From Tardiphaga sp. (lineage in GTDB: Bacteria; Pseudomonadota; Alphaproteobacteria; Rhizobiales; Xanthobacteraceae), in assembly GCA_028290765.1 (NCBI GenBank), contig JAQGJF010000777.1, positions 1 to 6,479 on the forward strand: 6,479 nt of DNA, read 5' to 3'. The notes beneath the pieces were generated by a model. The model was not told where the DNA came from. It was given only the letters and a program-made list of their open reading frames with translations, and searched no databases. This document shows positions 1 to 6,479 of this stretch, piece by piece; positions within the stretch are counted from its first letter, which is position 1; every line of letters begins with the position of its first letter. The position numbers and the translations under genes were made by a program.

Positions 1-117
1 AGACCCACTCTTGAGGTCCGGCGCGACCCGACTCAGCAGTTCGAACACAACGCGTTCGAAGTCCCGCAGATCGAATTGGATGGTCACGACACTGCGCCCT
101 TCCCGATCCTAGTACGC
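1..117 (-). pseudogene. Continuation of the yhaN frame beyond two stop codons (partial, runs off the window)
   Basis: After TAA at 120-118 the same frame reads Ala-Tyr, a second stop TAG at 111-109, and then stays open for 36 codons to the window edge (DREGRSVVTIQF, then DLRDFERVVFELLSRVAPDL). Third positions are mostly G or C, as in the upstream yhaN. The pattern of a helix followed by an acidic/Phe segment and VAPDL resembles what I remember of the second coiled-coil half of YhaN proteins, but this is from memory and not an alignment. Two readings fit: yhaN is a pseudogene with two nonsense codons, or the second half is a separate polypeptide starting at GTG 87-85. That GTG has AAGGG-like purines at 101-97, about 9 nt upstream. 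The remaining C-terminal part lies outside the window. Confidence 0.6.
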
Positions 118-2469
118 TTAGGGCACAGGGACCGAGTTCCAGACGGTGAGCGCTGCTTCCGCCTGCGCTGGCGTCGTGTCGTCGGCGCAACCGACCCCCG
201 CCATCGCCGCCGGCCAAACCTCGCGCAAATCAGCGAGCACTGATTGCGCGGTTTCGCGTGCGGCATCGGCTTCCGCCAGATCGCGCTCGATTCGGCGCTT
301 GGCGACCGAGCGCGCCTTTGCTTCACCCCAGGCCGCCAACAGCTGATCAAAGCGAGCCTTGGCCTCGCGAAAAAGGATGTCTGGCGGAAGCGCGTGATCG
401 GGCGCGCGGCCCACGTTTTCGAGAAACGCTATCACCGCGATCTTCCCGGATTGAAGGCTCGCCGCTAGCGCGTCGATGCCAGCCCGCTGCGAATCACATT
501 TGCCTAGCCGAGCCAGAATGTCGTCGAGTCGTTCGCGCCAGCGCAGCATTTCGGCCGGACTGCGCGGGGCGAGGCCGGCCGCGGTCCAGCTCTGCGTCCA
601 TGTCGCATTGATCTCGGACAGTCCCGCTTGCAGACTGGCGAGCTTCGCCGCGTCGCGTTCGCGTTCACCGCGGCTTCCAGCAATGCGCCGCTGTGCATCT
701 TCCTGAAGGGCTGCGCGCCCGGTGTCGGACAGGAGCAGATCGGTGATCCCGTCGATCGCCTGCGACGAGCGCACGGCTTCCTCGAATTGCGTCGCGCGCA
801 CCTGGCGATCGCCGTCCAGCGCGGCGCGTAGTCCGTCGAGGTGTGCGTCGCGTTCGCGCCGAGCGCCGACGAGGTGAGCGCGCGTCGGCACGGCGCCGGA
901 GCTAGACAGTCCCGCCAGCTCCGCTTCGGTTGCAGCGATTGTGGTGTCGATTGCGGCGATCGCATCGCCGAGGCGCTTCACCTCAGTTTCACTGAGTTCG
1001 AAGGCATTCGCATATCTCGCGATCACTGCGCTTTCAGGCAACGGCAACGCCCGCAATCCGTCCAGCGCGCCGGGCGACGGATCGAGGGACGCCACTGCAG
1101 CGCCCAGCCCTTCTGTCTCAATTGCGAGGACCGCGCGGTCGCGGCGCAGCCTTTCCTCCTGCGCGGGAATCTCGCCGAGCGCCTCGAAGCGCTGTCGCAA
1201 TGGCTCAGCATCAACGACCTCATGGGTTTCCCCGCTCCCGGCCGCGAAATCGTCGAACTCCTGCCGCGCCCTGACGTGCCTGGCGTCGGCATCGGCAATT
1301 GCCTGCGTGGCGCGCTTGCTTTGCTGGATAAGCTCGCGGGCCTGAGCCAGCGCCGGATCGGTCGGCAATCGCTCGAGCAGTATGGCGTGAGAGGCTAGGC
1401 CGAGCCGATGCGCGGCGTCGCCCAGGGTCGCTTCCGCCGCGTCGCGCGCCTGCCGGCGTCGCGGCAGATCGTCGGTCGCCTTGCGGACCGCGCCGAGGCG
1501 TTCGCGGAGTGTATCAATCGTAACGCCCTCCGATAACAGCCTCTCGTCGACAGCCATCGCGGCGATCTCGACCGCTTCGGCTGCGCCCGTCGCATCCAGC
1601 GCGGCCATCTCGCTTGCGAGCGCGGCATCGTCGTCCAGCGCCGCGCGCCATTCCGCAAGCGATTGCGCGGAGACCGCCGGTAAGTCAGCAAGATCGGCCA
1701 ACTCCGCGCCGAGGCTTTCCAGCCGCGTGAGCTGCGAGCGCACCCGCAGGGTTCGCTGCCAGCGCGCCAGGGTGCCGCCGCTCGCCGCATGCGCAGTGTT
1801 CAGCGACTCCAGCTGCGCACGTGCCTCCTGCACGACCAATTCCAGCTGCTGCAACGCCTCGCGCGTAACGATCGCCTCTCGAACCGCCTTGTCGGCGGCG
1901 TCGCGGCGATCCGCCGCCAGATAAAACGGCTTGTTGCTGGACCGGCGTGTGGTGAACAATTCTTCGGCCTGGCCTTGCAGCCGGTCCTTGACCCGCGACA
2001 ACTCAGCCATCCCCGCCGAACTCGCGGCCAGAGTCTCCGCCAGCCGGCCGCCGGCACTGAGCAGATCTTCGCCGCCCTCACGCAACGCCTTCGCGGTCAG
2101 GCCGAATTCGCGATGGAACGCATCGCGCGACAGCCCGTCGAGGATCGCCGCAAGCGCATCGTCCGGCAGCGGCTGGTCGCTGTCATCGACCAGGGTATTC
2201 TTGTTGCCCTTGCGCCGCCATGCCGCAATTGTCCGGCCATCGGAATGAAGGAAGCTGCCACCGATCCGCAGCAGCTTGCTGTCATGCCTGAAATCATAAT
2301 CGGTTCGTGCTCCGAACCCGAACAGCAGATCGCCGATCGCCGACAGCGCCGACGTTTTACCGGCCTCGTTGGCACCAAGTACTACGTGCAGCGCCGCCTC
2401 CGGATCAAACGAAAGCTTGCGGTCGGCGAAGATGCCATAGCGCTCGAACGCCAGATGTTCAATTCTCAC
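118..2469 (-). CDS. yhaN: YhaN-like Rad50/SbcC-type ATPase, N-terminal ~783 residues, prematurely stopped
   Basis: This is the large ATPase partner of the YhaO nuclease, resembling the SbcC/Rad50 SMC-like proteins that bind DNA ends in the cytoplasm. The N-terminus (MRIEHLAFERYGIF) and Walker A GANEAGKT at residues 32-39 are typical of the YhaN AAA domain, followed by the conserved YDFRHDSKLLRIGGSF region. From about residue 150 onward the protein is Ala/Leu/Glu/Arg-rich and looks like long coiled coil. No CxxC zinc hook is visible. The start is a GTG at 2469, which overlaps the yhaO stop by 4 bp (GTGA) and is preceded by GGAGAA at 2480-2475, so the two genes are translationally coupled. From memory, family members run to about 1,100 residues and carry the ABC signature and Walker B near the C-terminus. 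Here the frame ends after VWNSVPVP with TAA (120-118) and then TAG (111-109), before any such motif. The ATPase made from this ORF alone would lack half of its active site. Family assignment is firm; functional status is doubtful. Confidence 0.9.
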   Translation of the reverse strand: MRIEHLAFERYGIFADRKLSFDPEAALHVVLGANEAGKTSALSAIGDLLFGFGARTDYDFRHDSKLLRIGGSFLHSDGRTIAAWRRKGNKNTLVDDSDQPLPDDALAAILDGLSRDAFHREFGLTAKALREGGEDLLSAGGRLAETLAASSAGMAELSRVKDRLQGQAEELFTTRRSSNKPFYLAADRRDAADKAVREAIVTREALQQLELVVQEARAQLESLNTAHAASGGTLARWQRTLRVRSQLTRLESLGAELADLADLPAVSAQSLAEWRAALDDDAALASEMAALDATGAAEAVEIAAMAVDERLLSEGVTIDTLRERLGAVRKATDDLPRRRQARDAAEATLGDAAHRLGLASHAILLERLPTDPALAQARELIQQSKRATQAIADADARHVRARQEFDDFAAGSGETHEVVDAEPLRQRFEALGEIPAQEERLRRDRAVLAIETEGLGAAVASLDPSPGALDGLRALPLPESAVIARYANAFELSETEVKRLGDAIAAIDTTIAATEAELAGLSSSGAVPTRAHLVGARRERDAHLDGLRAALDGDRQVRATQFEEAVRSSQAIDGITDLLLSDTGRAALQEDAQRRIAGSRGERERDAAKLASLQAGLSEINATWTQSWTAAGLAPRSPAEMLRWRERLDDILARLGKCDSQRAGIDALAASLQSGKIAVIAFLENVGRAPDHALPPDILFREAKARFDQLLAAWGEAKARSVAKRRIERDLAEADAARETAQSVLADLREVWPAAMAGVGCADDTTPAQAEAALTVWNSVPVP

Positions 2470-3692
2470 GACACTTCTCCGGCGAGCATCGCGCGCGCAT
2501 CATCGGCCAGCGATTTTAATATGTCGGATTTGGAGAACTCCTCCTGGAGGTCTTTTGGAAGCTTCGCCTTTACCGTCTCGGTCAGTTCAGCCAACACTTC
2601 GGCGAACCCCGGATCATCCGTGGCCTCCGCCAGCAGATCCTCGACGTCGAGGCTTTCGCTGGGCGAGAGGGCCGCAGCGGGCCAGGCTAGCAGCGACGTC
2701 TTCACCTTGAGCTGTTCGATCCAGCAGTCGGCAGCCAGCTGGAAGCCGCTGGCACGGACATCGTCCTGCAGAATCTCGCGCCGCGCGACAAGGTGGTTGT
2801 GCAGCGCCGTAGTGCCGACGAGGGTGACGCGAACCGCCAGAGGCCGACCTTCGCTTTGCGCGTGAACGCTGGCCAGCTCGGCAGCGATCAGCGCAATCAT
2901 TTCGGCTTCGTCGGCAGCACCAGCCACATTGACCGTGAGATGCGCCCAGCGCGCACCATCGAGCGCCAATGGAGTGACGTCGACGATGCGACCATCCTCA
3001 ACGGTGACGCGCACCGCGCCTTTGGCGCCGGTTTCGCGCACGCTGCGCCCCTGCAGATTGCCGGGAAACACGATCCACGGATCGCGGCTGACGATCTCCG
3101 CGGCGTGGATGTGCCCCAGCGCCCAGTAGTCGTAGCCAAAGCGCTTAAGATCATCGACCGTGCACGGCGCATAACCGTGGTGGCCGCGCGTGCCGTCGAG
3201 CGACGTATGCAGCACGCCGATGTTGAGCCAGCCGTCGCGTCGGGCGGGATAGGTTTCGACGAATTCATCGGTAAGCCGGTTCGGGAAGCTGCGGCCATGC
3301 AGCGCCACGCGATAGGCATCGAGCGCGATGCTTACCGCTTTGCTAGACGGAAAAACATTTACCGAGTCGGGATAAGCGAGATCGCGCGACATCAGGCTGT
3401 CGGCATCGTGGTTACCCTTAACTATGAACGTCGGGATACCCGCGCGATGCACCGCGCTGATGGCGCGGACGAAAAATAATCCGGTGGTGACGTCCTTCCA
3501 GTCCCCGTCGAACACGTCTCCGGCGATTATCAGGAAGGCGGCCTTGCTGGCGATCGTCTCCTCGATAAGGGCCTGGACCGCCCAGCGGCCGGCATTGGCG
3601 AAACGCCGCGCGACGTCCTCGTCCTTTAGTCGCAGGCCCGCGAGCGGGCTGTCGATGTGAAGGTCCGCCGCGTGAATGAAGGTGAAGCGCAT
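2466..3692 (-). CDS. yhaO: YhaO-like DNA repair exonuclease (SbcD/Mre11-type metallophosphoesterase)
   Basis: This is a calcineurin-like metallophosphoesterase of 408 residues, the usual size for YhaO. It is the nuclease subunit that pairs with YhaN, by analogy to SbcCD and Mre11-Rad50, and it should act on DNA ends in the cytoplasm using two divalent metal ions. All motifs are visible: D10-x-H12 (HAADLH), GDxxD at 58-62 (GDVFD), GNHD at 93-96, H162 in VLHTSLDG, and GHIH at 193-196. The C-terminal third (about 265-408) is the less conserved cap/partner-binding part, ending in a charged helical segment. The frame stays open 149 codons further upstream, but that extension crosses the intergenic region and the divergent gene. 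MRFTFIHAADLH is where the family begins, so ATG 3692-3690 is chosen. No good ribosome-binding site precedes it. The stop overlaps the yhaN start (GTGA). The gene looks intact, unlike its partner. Confidence 0.95.
   Translation of the reverse strand: MRFTFIHAADLHIDSPLAGLRLKDEDVARRFANAGRWAVQALIEETIASKAAFLIIAGDVFDGDWKDVTTGLFFVRAISAVHRAGIPTFIVKGNHDADSLMSRDLAYPDSVNVFPSSKAVSIALDAYRVALHGRSFPNRLTDEFVETYPARRDGWLNIGVLHTSLDGTRGHHGYAPCTVDDLKRFGYDYWALGHIHAAEIVSRDPWIVFPGNLQGRSVRETGAKGAVRVTVEDGRIVDVTPLALDGARWAHLTVNVAGAADEAEMIALIAAELASVHAQSEGRPLAVRVTLVGTTALHNHLVARREILQDDVRASGFQLAADCWIEQLKVKTSLLAWPAAALSPSESLDVEDLLAEATDDPGFAEVLAELTETVKAKLPKDLQEEFSKSDILKSLADDARAMLAGEVS
2475..2480 (-). promoter_or_regulatory. 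Ribosome-binding site of yhaN inside the end of yhaO
   Basis: GGAGAA on the minus strand lies 5 nt before the GTG at 2469 and within the last codons of yhaO. With the GTGA stop/start overlap it supports GTG as the true yhaN start and coupling of the two translations. Confidence 0.75.
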
Positions 3693-3757
3693 GGTGCAAG
3701 GTGCTCTGACGGCTCGACGTGTGACGCACGCAGGTCCTGCTTCGAACAGGGGCGTGT

Positions 3758-3776
3758 GGTATTCATGACAAATACC
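3758..3776. repeat. Inverted repeat GGTATT-N7-AATACC, operator-like
   Basis: Perfect 6-bp arms GGTATT (3758-3763) and AATACC (3771-3776) with a 7-base spacer (catgaca) lie at the predicted yhaO transcription start. The 13-bp centre-to-centre spacing is compatible with a dimeric repressor site; the arms are too short for a stable terminator and no T-run follows. No binding protein is encoded in the window. Confidence 0.45.
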
Positions 3777-3805
3777 CTTAAAGTAGAAACGGCGCTTGCG
3801 ATCAA
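3777..3805 (-). promoter_or_regulatory. Putative sigma-70-like promoter of yhaO-yhaN
   Basis: On the minus strand, TTGATC (3805-3800) and TTTAAG (3782-3777) are separated by exactly 17 nt, each matching 4 of 6 consensus bases. Transcription would begin near 3770, leaving a leader of about 78 nt before the yhaO ATG. This is a pattern match only. The -35 overlaps the inverted repeat at 3796-3813 and the start site overlaps the one at 3758-3776, so both could act as operators. Confidence 0.4.
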
Positions 3806-3813
3806 GCTCGCAA
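3794..3813. repeat. Overlapping inverted repeats GCTTG-N4-CAAGC and TTGCGA-N6-TCGCAA
   Basis: Two perfect dyads share bases: GCTTG (3794-3798)/CAAGC (3803-3807), and TTGCGA (3796-3801)/TCGCAA (3808-3813). They cannot form together as hairpins. They lie over the predicted yhaO -35 and just before the A/T-rich stretch upstream of the rightward helicase gene, so a protein bound here could affect both directions. Alternatively they are mutually exclusive RNA hairpins in the rightward leader. Confidence 0.4.
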
Positions 3814-3842
3814 TATAGGAATAACTGAGGTTGGGGAGTTTT

Positions 3843-3872
3843 ATGTTGGGCCGGGGCGATGGACGAGACTGA
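3843..3872 (+). CDS. Possible 9-codon leader peptide overlapping the helicase start
   Basis: ATG at 3843 follows the purine run GGGGAG (3832-3837) at ideal spacing and encodes M-L-G-R-G-D-G-R-D before TGA at 3870-3872. The helicase ATG (3859) lies inside this mini-ORF in another frame and has only a GGG at 3848-3850 as ribosome-binding site. The best Shine-Dalgarno sequence in the leader therefore serves the mini-ORF, not the gene. It may tune helicase translation by reinitiation or competition, or it may be chance. Confidence 0.3.
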   Translation: MLGRGDGRD

Positions 3873-6479
3873 AATAACTGATCTAGCGGAAGGCTTTGCC
3901 CCGCAGGCGCAAGATGGAAACGTAATCTTCGCCGCCGATCTTGCCTCGACATTCACCTTCGCATCGCACCAAAATTCTATTCCGGTGATCCGCTCTATTC
4001 GCATCGAAAATTCCACAGCTGACTCGATCGAAAATGCGCGTTTGGAGCTCACGGCCAGCCCCGCTTTTCTGAGAGCGAAGACTTGGATCATCGACCGCAT
4101 AATAGCGGGAGAGAGCCTCACGGTGTCGGATCGTCGCATTGACCTCGACGCCGCCTACCTTGCTGGACTGGATGAGGCAGAGCGCGGCGACATCAAACTG
4201 CGCCTTTTGAAAGGAGACCGCATCCTCGCCGAGACGATCGTGCCAGTCCGGCTGCTGGCGCGGGATGAGTGGGGCGGGGTATCGGATATGGCCCAGTTAT
4301 TGCCGGCCTTCATCATGCCGAACGATCCCGCGATCTTCCGGGTGCTGCGGTCGGCTGCGGAGCGCCTCGCCGGGCATGGCCACTCGTCGGCCCTCGACGG
4401 CTACCAAAGCAACGATCCGAAGCGGGCCTACATGTTGGCCGCAGCGGTTTATTCTGCCATCGCCGGGCTCGGCGTTCATTATGCTCAGCCACCGGCAAGC
4501 TTCGAATCGCGAGGCCAAAAGGTCCGCGGTCCGAGCAAGATTGCCCACGACTCGATCGCAACCTGCCTCGACACCACCCTACTATTTGCGGCCGCGTTGG
4601 AAGCTGCCGGACTAAACACGGTTGCCCTCCTGCTCGATGGCCATGCCTTCGCCGCCGTCTGGCTGGTGAAGCGCACCTTGCCGAAAACGGTCGAATACGA
4701 CGTCGCCGAAATCCGCAAGGCAATCGCGGCGCGCGAATTGGTCGTATTCGAGACCACCGGAGTCACGCATCGGCCGGCGATGACGTTTGAGCAGGCGAAG
4801 AGGGTCGGCGAAACAAAGCTCGAAGAGAACGCCCCGCAGCGCTTCATTTCCGCGGTCGATATTGCGCGGTCGCGCTCCGCGGGCATTATGCCGCTTGCGT
4901 CGCACGAAGCCGCCCCGTCCACCGACATACCTGACAGCGAAGAGCCATCGGAAGTCCCTCTCCCCGCGGAGCCCGATTTTCTGATGCCGGCCGATATCGC
5001 CTACCAAAAGCCGACCACGGCAGCCGGCCGTATAGAACGCTGGCAGACCCGGCTGCTTGACCTGTCGCTACGCAATCGGCTGTTGAATTTTTCCGACAGC
5101 AAGCGGGCAGTGTCGTTCCTCTGTCCTGACGTCGCGTTCCTGGAGGACCGGCTTGCTGACGATGCCGCTATCAAGATTATATCTCTGCCCGAGCAAAACC
5201 CTCTAGGCGAACGCGATGCGGAACTGCACCGCGACCGACGCGGACAAGACCTCCACCGCGGCTTTGCCGCCGAAGCGCTGCTTCGGGACGAACTTTCGTC
5301 CATGCTTGATTCGAAGGAGCTATTCGCACGACTGACGGAGCTGTACCGGCAGGTCAAGAGCGACATCACCGAAGGCGGCACGAACACGCTCTACCTGGCT
5401 GTCGGCATGCTGAAATGGAAGAAAGCTCCGGCCGACGAACGTATCTACCGCGCGCCAATCTTGTTGCTGCCCGTCAAGCTAGAACGTTCTGGCGTGTCTG
5501 ACCGCTTCCGGCTCAAGTTTCACGAGGACGAGCCGCGGCTGAATGCCACCCTGCTGCAGTTTGTGAAACGAGAGTTCGACGTCAACCTACCGGATTTTCG
5601 CGACGGCCTGCCGCAGGACGGCAAGGGTATCGACGTGCTGCAGGTGATGGATCACATGCGCCGATCAGTGCGGGATATGCCTGGCTTCGAGGTGTCCGAC
5701 GACATCGCGCTGTCGACGTTTTCCTTCGCTAAATATCTGATGTGGAAGGATCTTACGGACCGGACCGACGCCCTGCGACGAAACCGCGTCGTTAAGCATC
5801 TGATCGACAACCCTGAGCGCGCTTTCGAGGGCGCCGATCAGCCGTTTCCGGATGAGAATGACATCGATCGCCATTATGCATCCGCCGACATCATCATGCC
5901 GCTGCCGGCCGACTCCTCTCAGATCGCCGCCAGCCTTGCTGCAGCGCAGGGTCGTGATTTCGTTATTGTCGGGCCGCCTGGGACGGGCAAGAGCCAGACC
6001 ATCGCCAACATGATTGCGACCTGCCTCGCCGCGCGCAAGACGGTTCTCTTCGTCGCGGAAAAGACAGCCGCGCTCGACGTGGTCTATCGTCGCTTACGTG
6101 AGCACGGTCTCGGCGACCATTGCCTCGAGCTTCATTCATGTAAAGCCGACCTCAAGCAATTTTTTGGCCAATTGAAGCAGTCGTGGGAGAAACGCGGAAA
6201 CTCAAGCGCGTCGCAATGGGTCAGGCTGAACGAGCGCTTGCAAATCCGCCGTGACGAGTTGAACGCCTACGTCGCAGCGTTGCATGAGCAGGCGCCAAAC
6301 GGCTTGACGCCCTATATTGCAATGGGCATCGCCACGTTGGGACACCAGGATCACGCACCGGCTCTGATTTGGCCCCAGCAGGACGCACATGATGCGATCG
6401 GCTACGGGGAGCTAGAGCACCTCGCCGGCCGGCTCGGAATGACTTACGCCGCAGTCAAAGTGCGCCCGGTTCTGCGGTT
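3859..6479 (+). CDS. DUF4011 helicase with N-terminal Ig-like and transglutaminase-like domains (partial, C-terminus outside window)
   Basis: This open frame of 873 codons has no stop before the window edge. Residues 22-140 look like a beta-rich Ig-like domain ending in ARDEWGG. Residues about 145-345 are transglutaminase-like, with C236 in TCLDTTLLFAAALEAAGL, H262 in GHAFAAVWL, an acidic residue E298 in VVFETT, and the family's closing AVDIARSR around 333-340. A Pro/Glu-rich linker (about 348-390) follows. DUF4011 begins with the W395 region and LRNRLLNF at 404-411, and contains LYLAVGMLKW from 511 and APILLLPV at 532-539. The superfamily 1 helicase starts near 680 with a Q-motif-like DSSQ, Walker A GPPGTGKSQT at 705-714 (K711), and motif Ia FVAEKTAALDVV. 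Walker B and later motifs, and any Vsr-like nuclease or DUF3320, are beyond the edge. Such proteins are large cytoplasmic ATPases reported in defence islands. ATG 3859 is the first start after an in-frame TGA at 3826-3828; its ribosome-binding site is weak. Confidence 0.93.
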   Translation, partial: MDETEITDLAEGFAPQAQDGNVIFAADLASTFTFASHQNSIPVIRSIRIENSTADSIENARLELTASPAFLRAKTWIIDRIIAGESLTVSDRRIDLDAAYLAGLDEAERGDIKLRLLKGDRILAETIVPVRLLARDEWGGVSDMAQLLPAFIMPNDPAIFRVLRSAAERLAGHGHSSALDGYQSNDPKRAYMLAAAVYSAIAGLGVHYAQPPASFESRGQKVRGPSKIAHDSIATCLDTTLLFAAALEAAGLNTVALLLDGHAFAAVWLVKRTLPKTVEYDVAEIRKAIAARELVVFETTGVTHRPAMTFEQAKRVGETKLEENAPQRFISAVDIARSRSAGIMPLASHEAAPSTDIPDSEEPSEVPLPAEPDFLMPADIAYQKPTTAAGRIERWQTRLLDLSLRNRLLNFSDSKRAVSFLCPDVAFLEDRLADDAAIKIISLPEQNPLGERDAELHRDRRGQDLHRGFAAEALLRDELSSMLDSKELFARLTELYRQVKSDITEGGTNTLYLAVGMLKWKKAPADERIYRAPILLLPVKLERSGVSDRFRLKFHEDEPRLNATLLQFVKREFDVNLPDFRDGLPQDGKGIDVLQVMDHMRRSVRDMPGFEVSDDIALSTFSFAKYLMWKDLTDRTDALRRNRVVKHLIDNPERAFEGADQPFPDENDIDRHYASADIIMPLPADSSQIAASLAAAQGRDFVIVGPPGTGKSQTIANMIATCLAARKTVLFVAEKTAALDVVYRRLREHGLGDHCLELHSCKADLKQFFGQLKQSWEKRGNSSASQWVRLNERLQIRRDELNAYVAALHEQAPNGLTPYIAMGIATLGHQDHAPALIWPQQDAHDAIGYGELEHLAGRLGMTYAAVKVRPVLR

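Larger units (their letters stand above)
3693..3858. other. Divergent intergenic region between yhaO and the helicase gene
   Basis: This 166-bp gap is the only substantial non-coding stretch. It contains the dyads and the leftward promoter described separately. For the rightward gene the best candidate is TTGCGA (3796-3801) with a weak -10 in the A/T-rich segment 3811-3825; no convincing hexamer pair is present. No tRNA, small RNA or terminator was recognised. Confidence 0.7.

Noticed and set aside
84..350. Minus-strand frame of 88 codons spanning the yhaN stops, considered as a frameshifted continuation
   Set aside because: Its Arg/Pro/Ser-rich translation is the usual shadow of GC-rich coding DNA, and the yhaN frame itself resumes after the stops, so a single frameshift does not explain the break. 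A pair of compensating indels cannot be excluded.
841..1398. Plus-strand frame of 185 codons inside yhaN
   Set aside because: Antisense to the coiled-coil part of yhaN, with low-complexity composition and no recognisable motif.
1789..2865. Long plus-strand open frame of 358 codons opposite yhaN/yhaO
   Set aside because: It lies antisense to two clear protein families, crosses the yhaO-yhaN junction, and its Arg/Gln/Ala-rich translation shows no domain. It is a typical shadow frame in GC-rich DNA.
3718..3730. Short dyad CGTG-N5-CACG in the yhaO leader
   Set aside because: Arms of only 4 bp are expected by chance in GC-rich sequence.
3693..4139. 149-codon N-terminal extension of the yhaO frame
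   Set aside because: It crosses the intergenic region and runs antisense to the helicase gene. The metallophosphoesterase family begins at MRFTFIHAADLH.
4297..5007. Several minus-strand and alternative plus-strand frames within the helicase gene
   Set aside because: They overlap the clear transglutaminase-like and DUF4011 coding frame and carry no domain signature.

Overview
The window comes from a GC-rich bacterium. The YhaO/YhaN proteins and the strong G/C preference at codon third positions suggest a proteobacterium, most likely an alphaproteobacterium, but no marker gene here fixes the taxon. The 6.5 kb hold three real genes in a divergent arrangement and one short intergenic region. Nearly everything is coding. 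No RNA gene, CRISPR array or insertion sequence is visible.

Left part (1-3692, minus strand): a two-gene operon for a DNA-end-processing pair of the Mre11/Rad50 (SbcD/SbcC) type. yhaO (3692 to 2466) is a complete metallophosphoesterase nuclease of 408 residues with every catalytic motif in place. yhaN (from 2469) overlaps it by four bases (GTGA) and encodes the large P-loop/coiled-coil ATPase partner. The yhaN frame is broken after 783 codons by TAA and, three codons later, TAG. Beyond them the same frame still reads as plausible coding sequence to the window edge. The gene is therefore either a nonsense-mutated pseudogene or a split gene whose second half restarts at a GTG at position 87.

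Middle (3693-3858): a 166-bp divergent intergenic region. It holds two perfect 6-bp inverted repeats, a reasonable sigma-70-like promoter for yhaO, and a 9-codon mini-ORF with a good ribosome-binding site that overlaps the start of the rightward gene.

Right part (3859 to beyond 6479, plus strand): a large open frame of at least 873 codons that runs off the window. It encodes an Ig-like domain, a transglutaminase-like domain with Cys and His, a DUF4011 domain, and the beginning of a superfamily 1 helicase with an intact Walker A. Helicases of this architecture are known from bacterial defence islands, often with a nuclease domain at the C-terminus, which here lies outside the window. Sampled GC content is lower than in yhaN, so this gene may be accessory. 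The combination of a defence-type helicase next to a broken Rad50-like ATPase is the most interesting aspect of the window.
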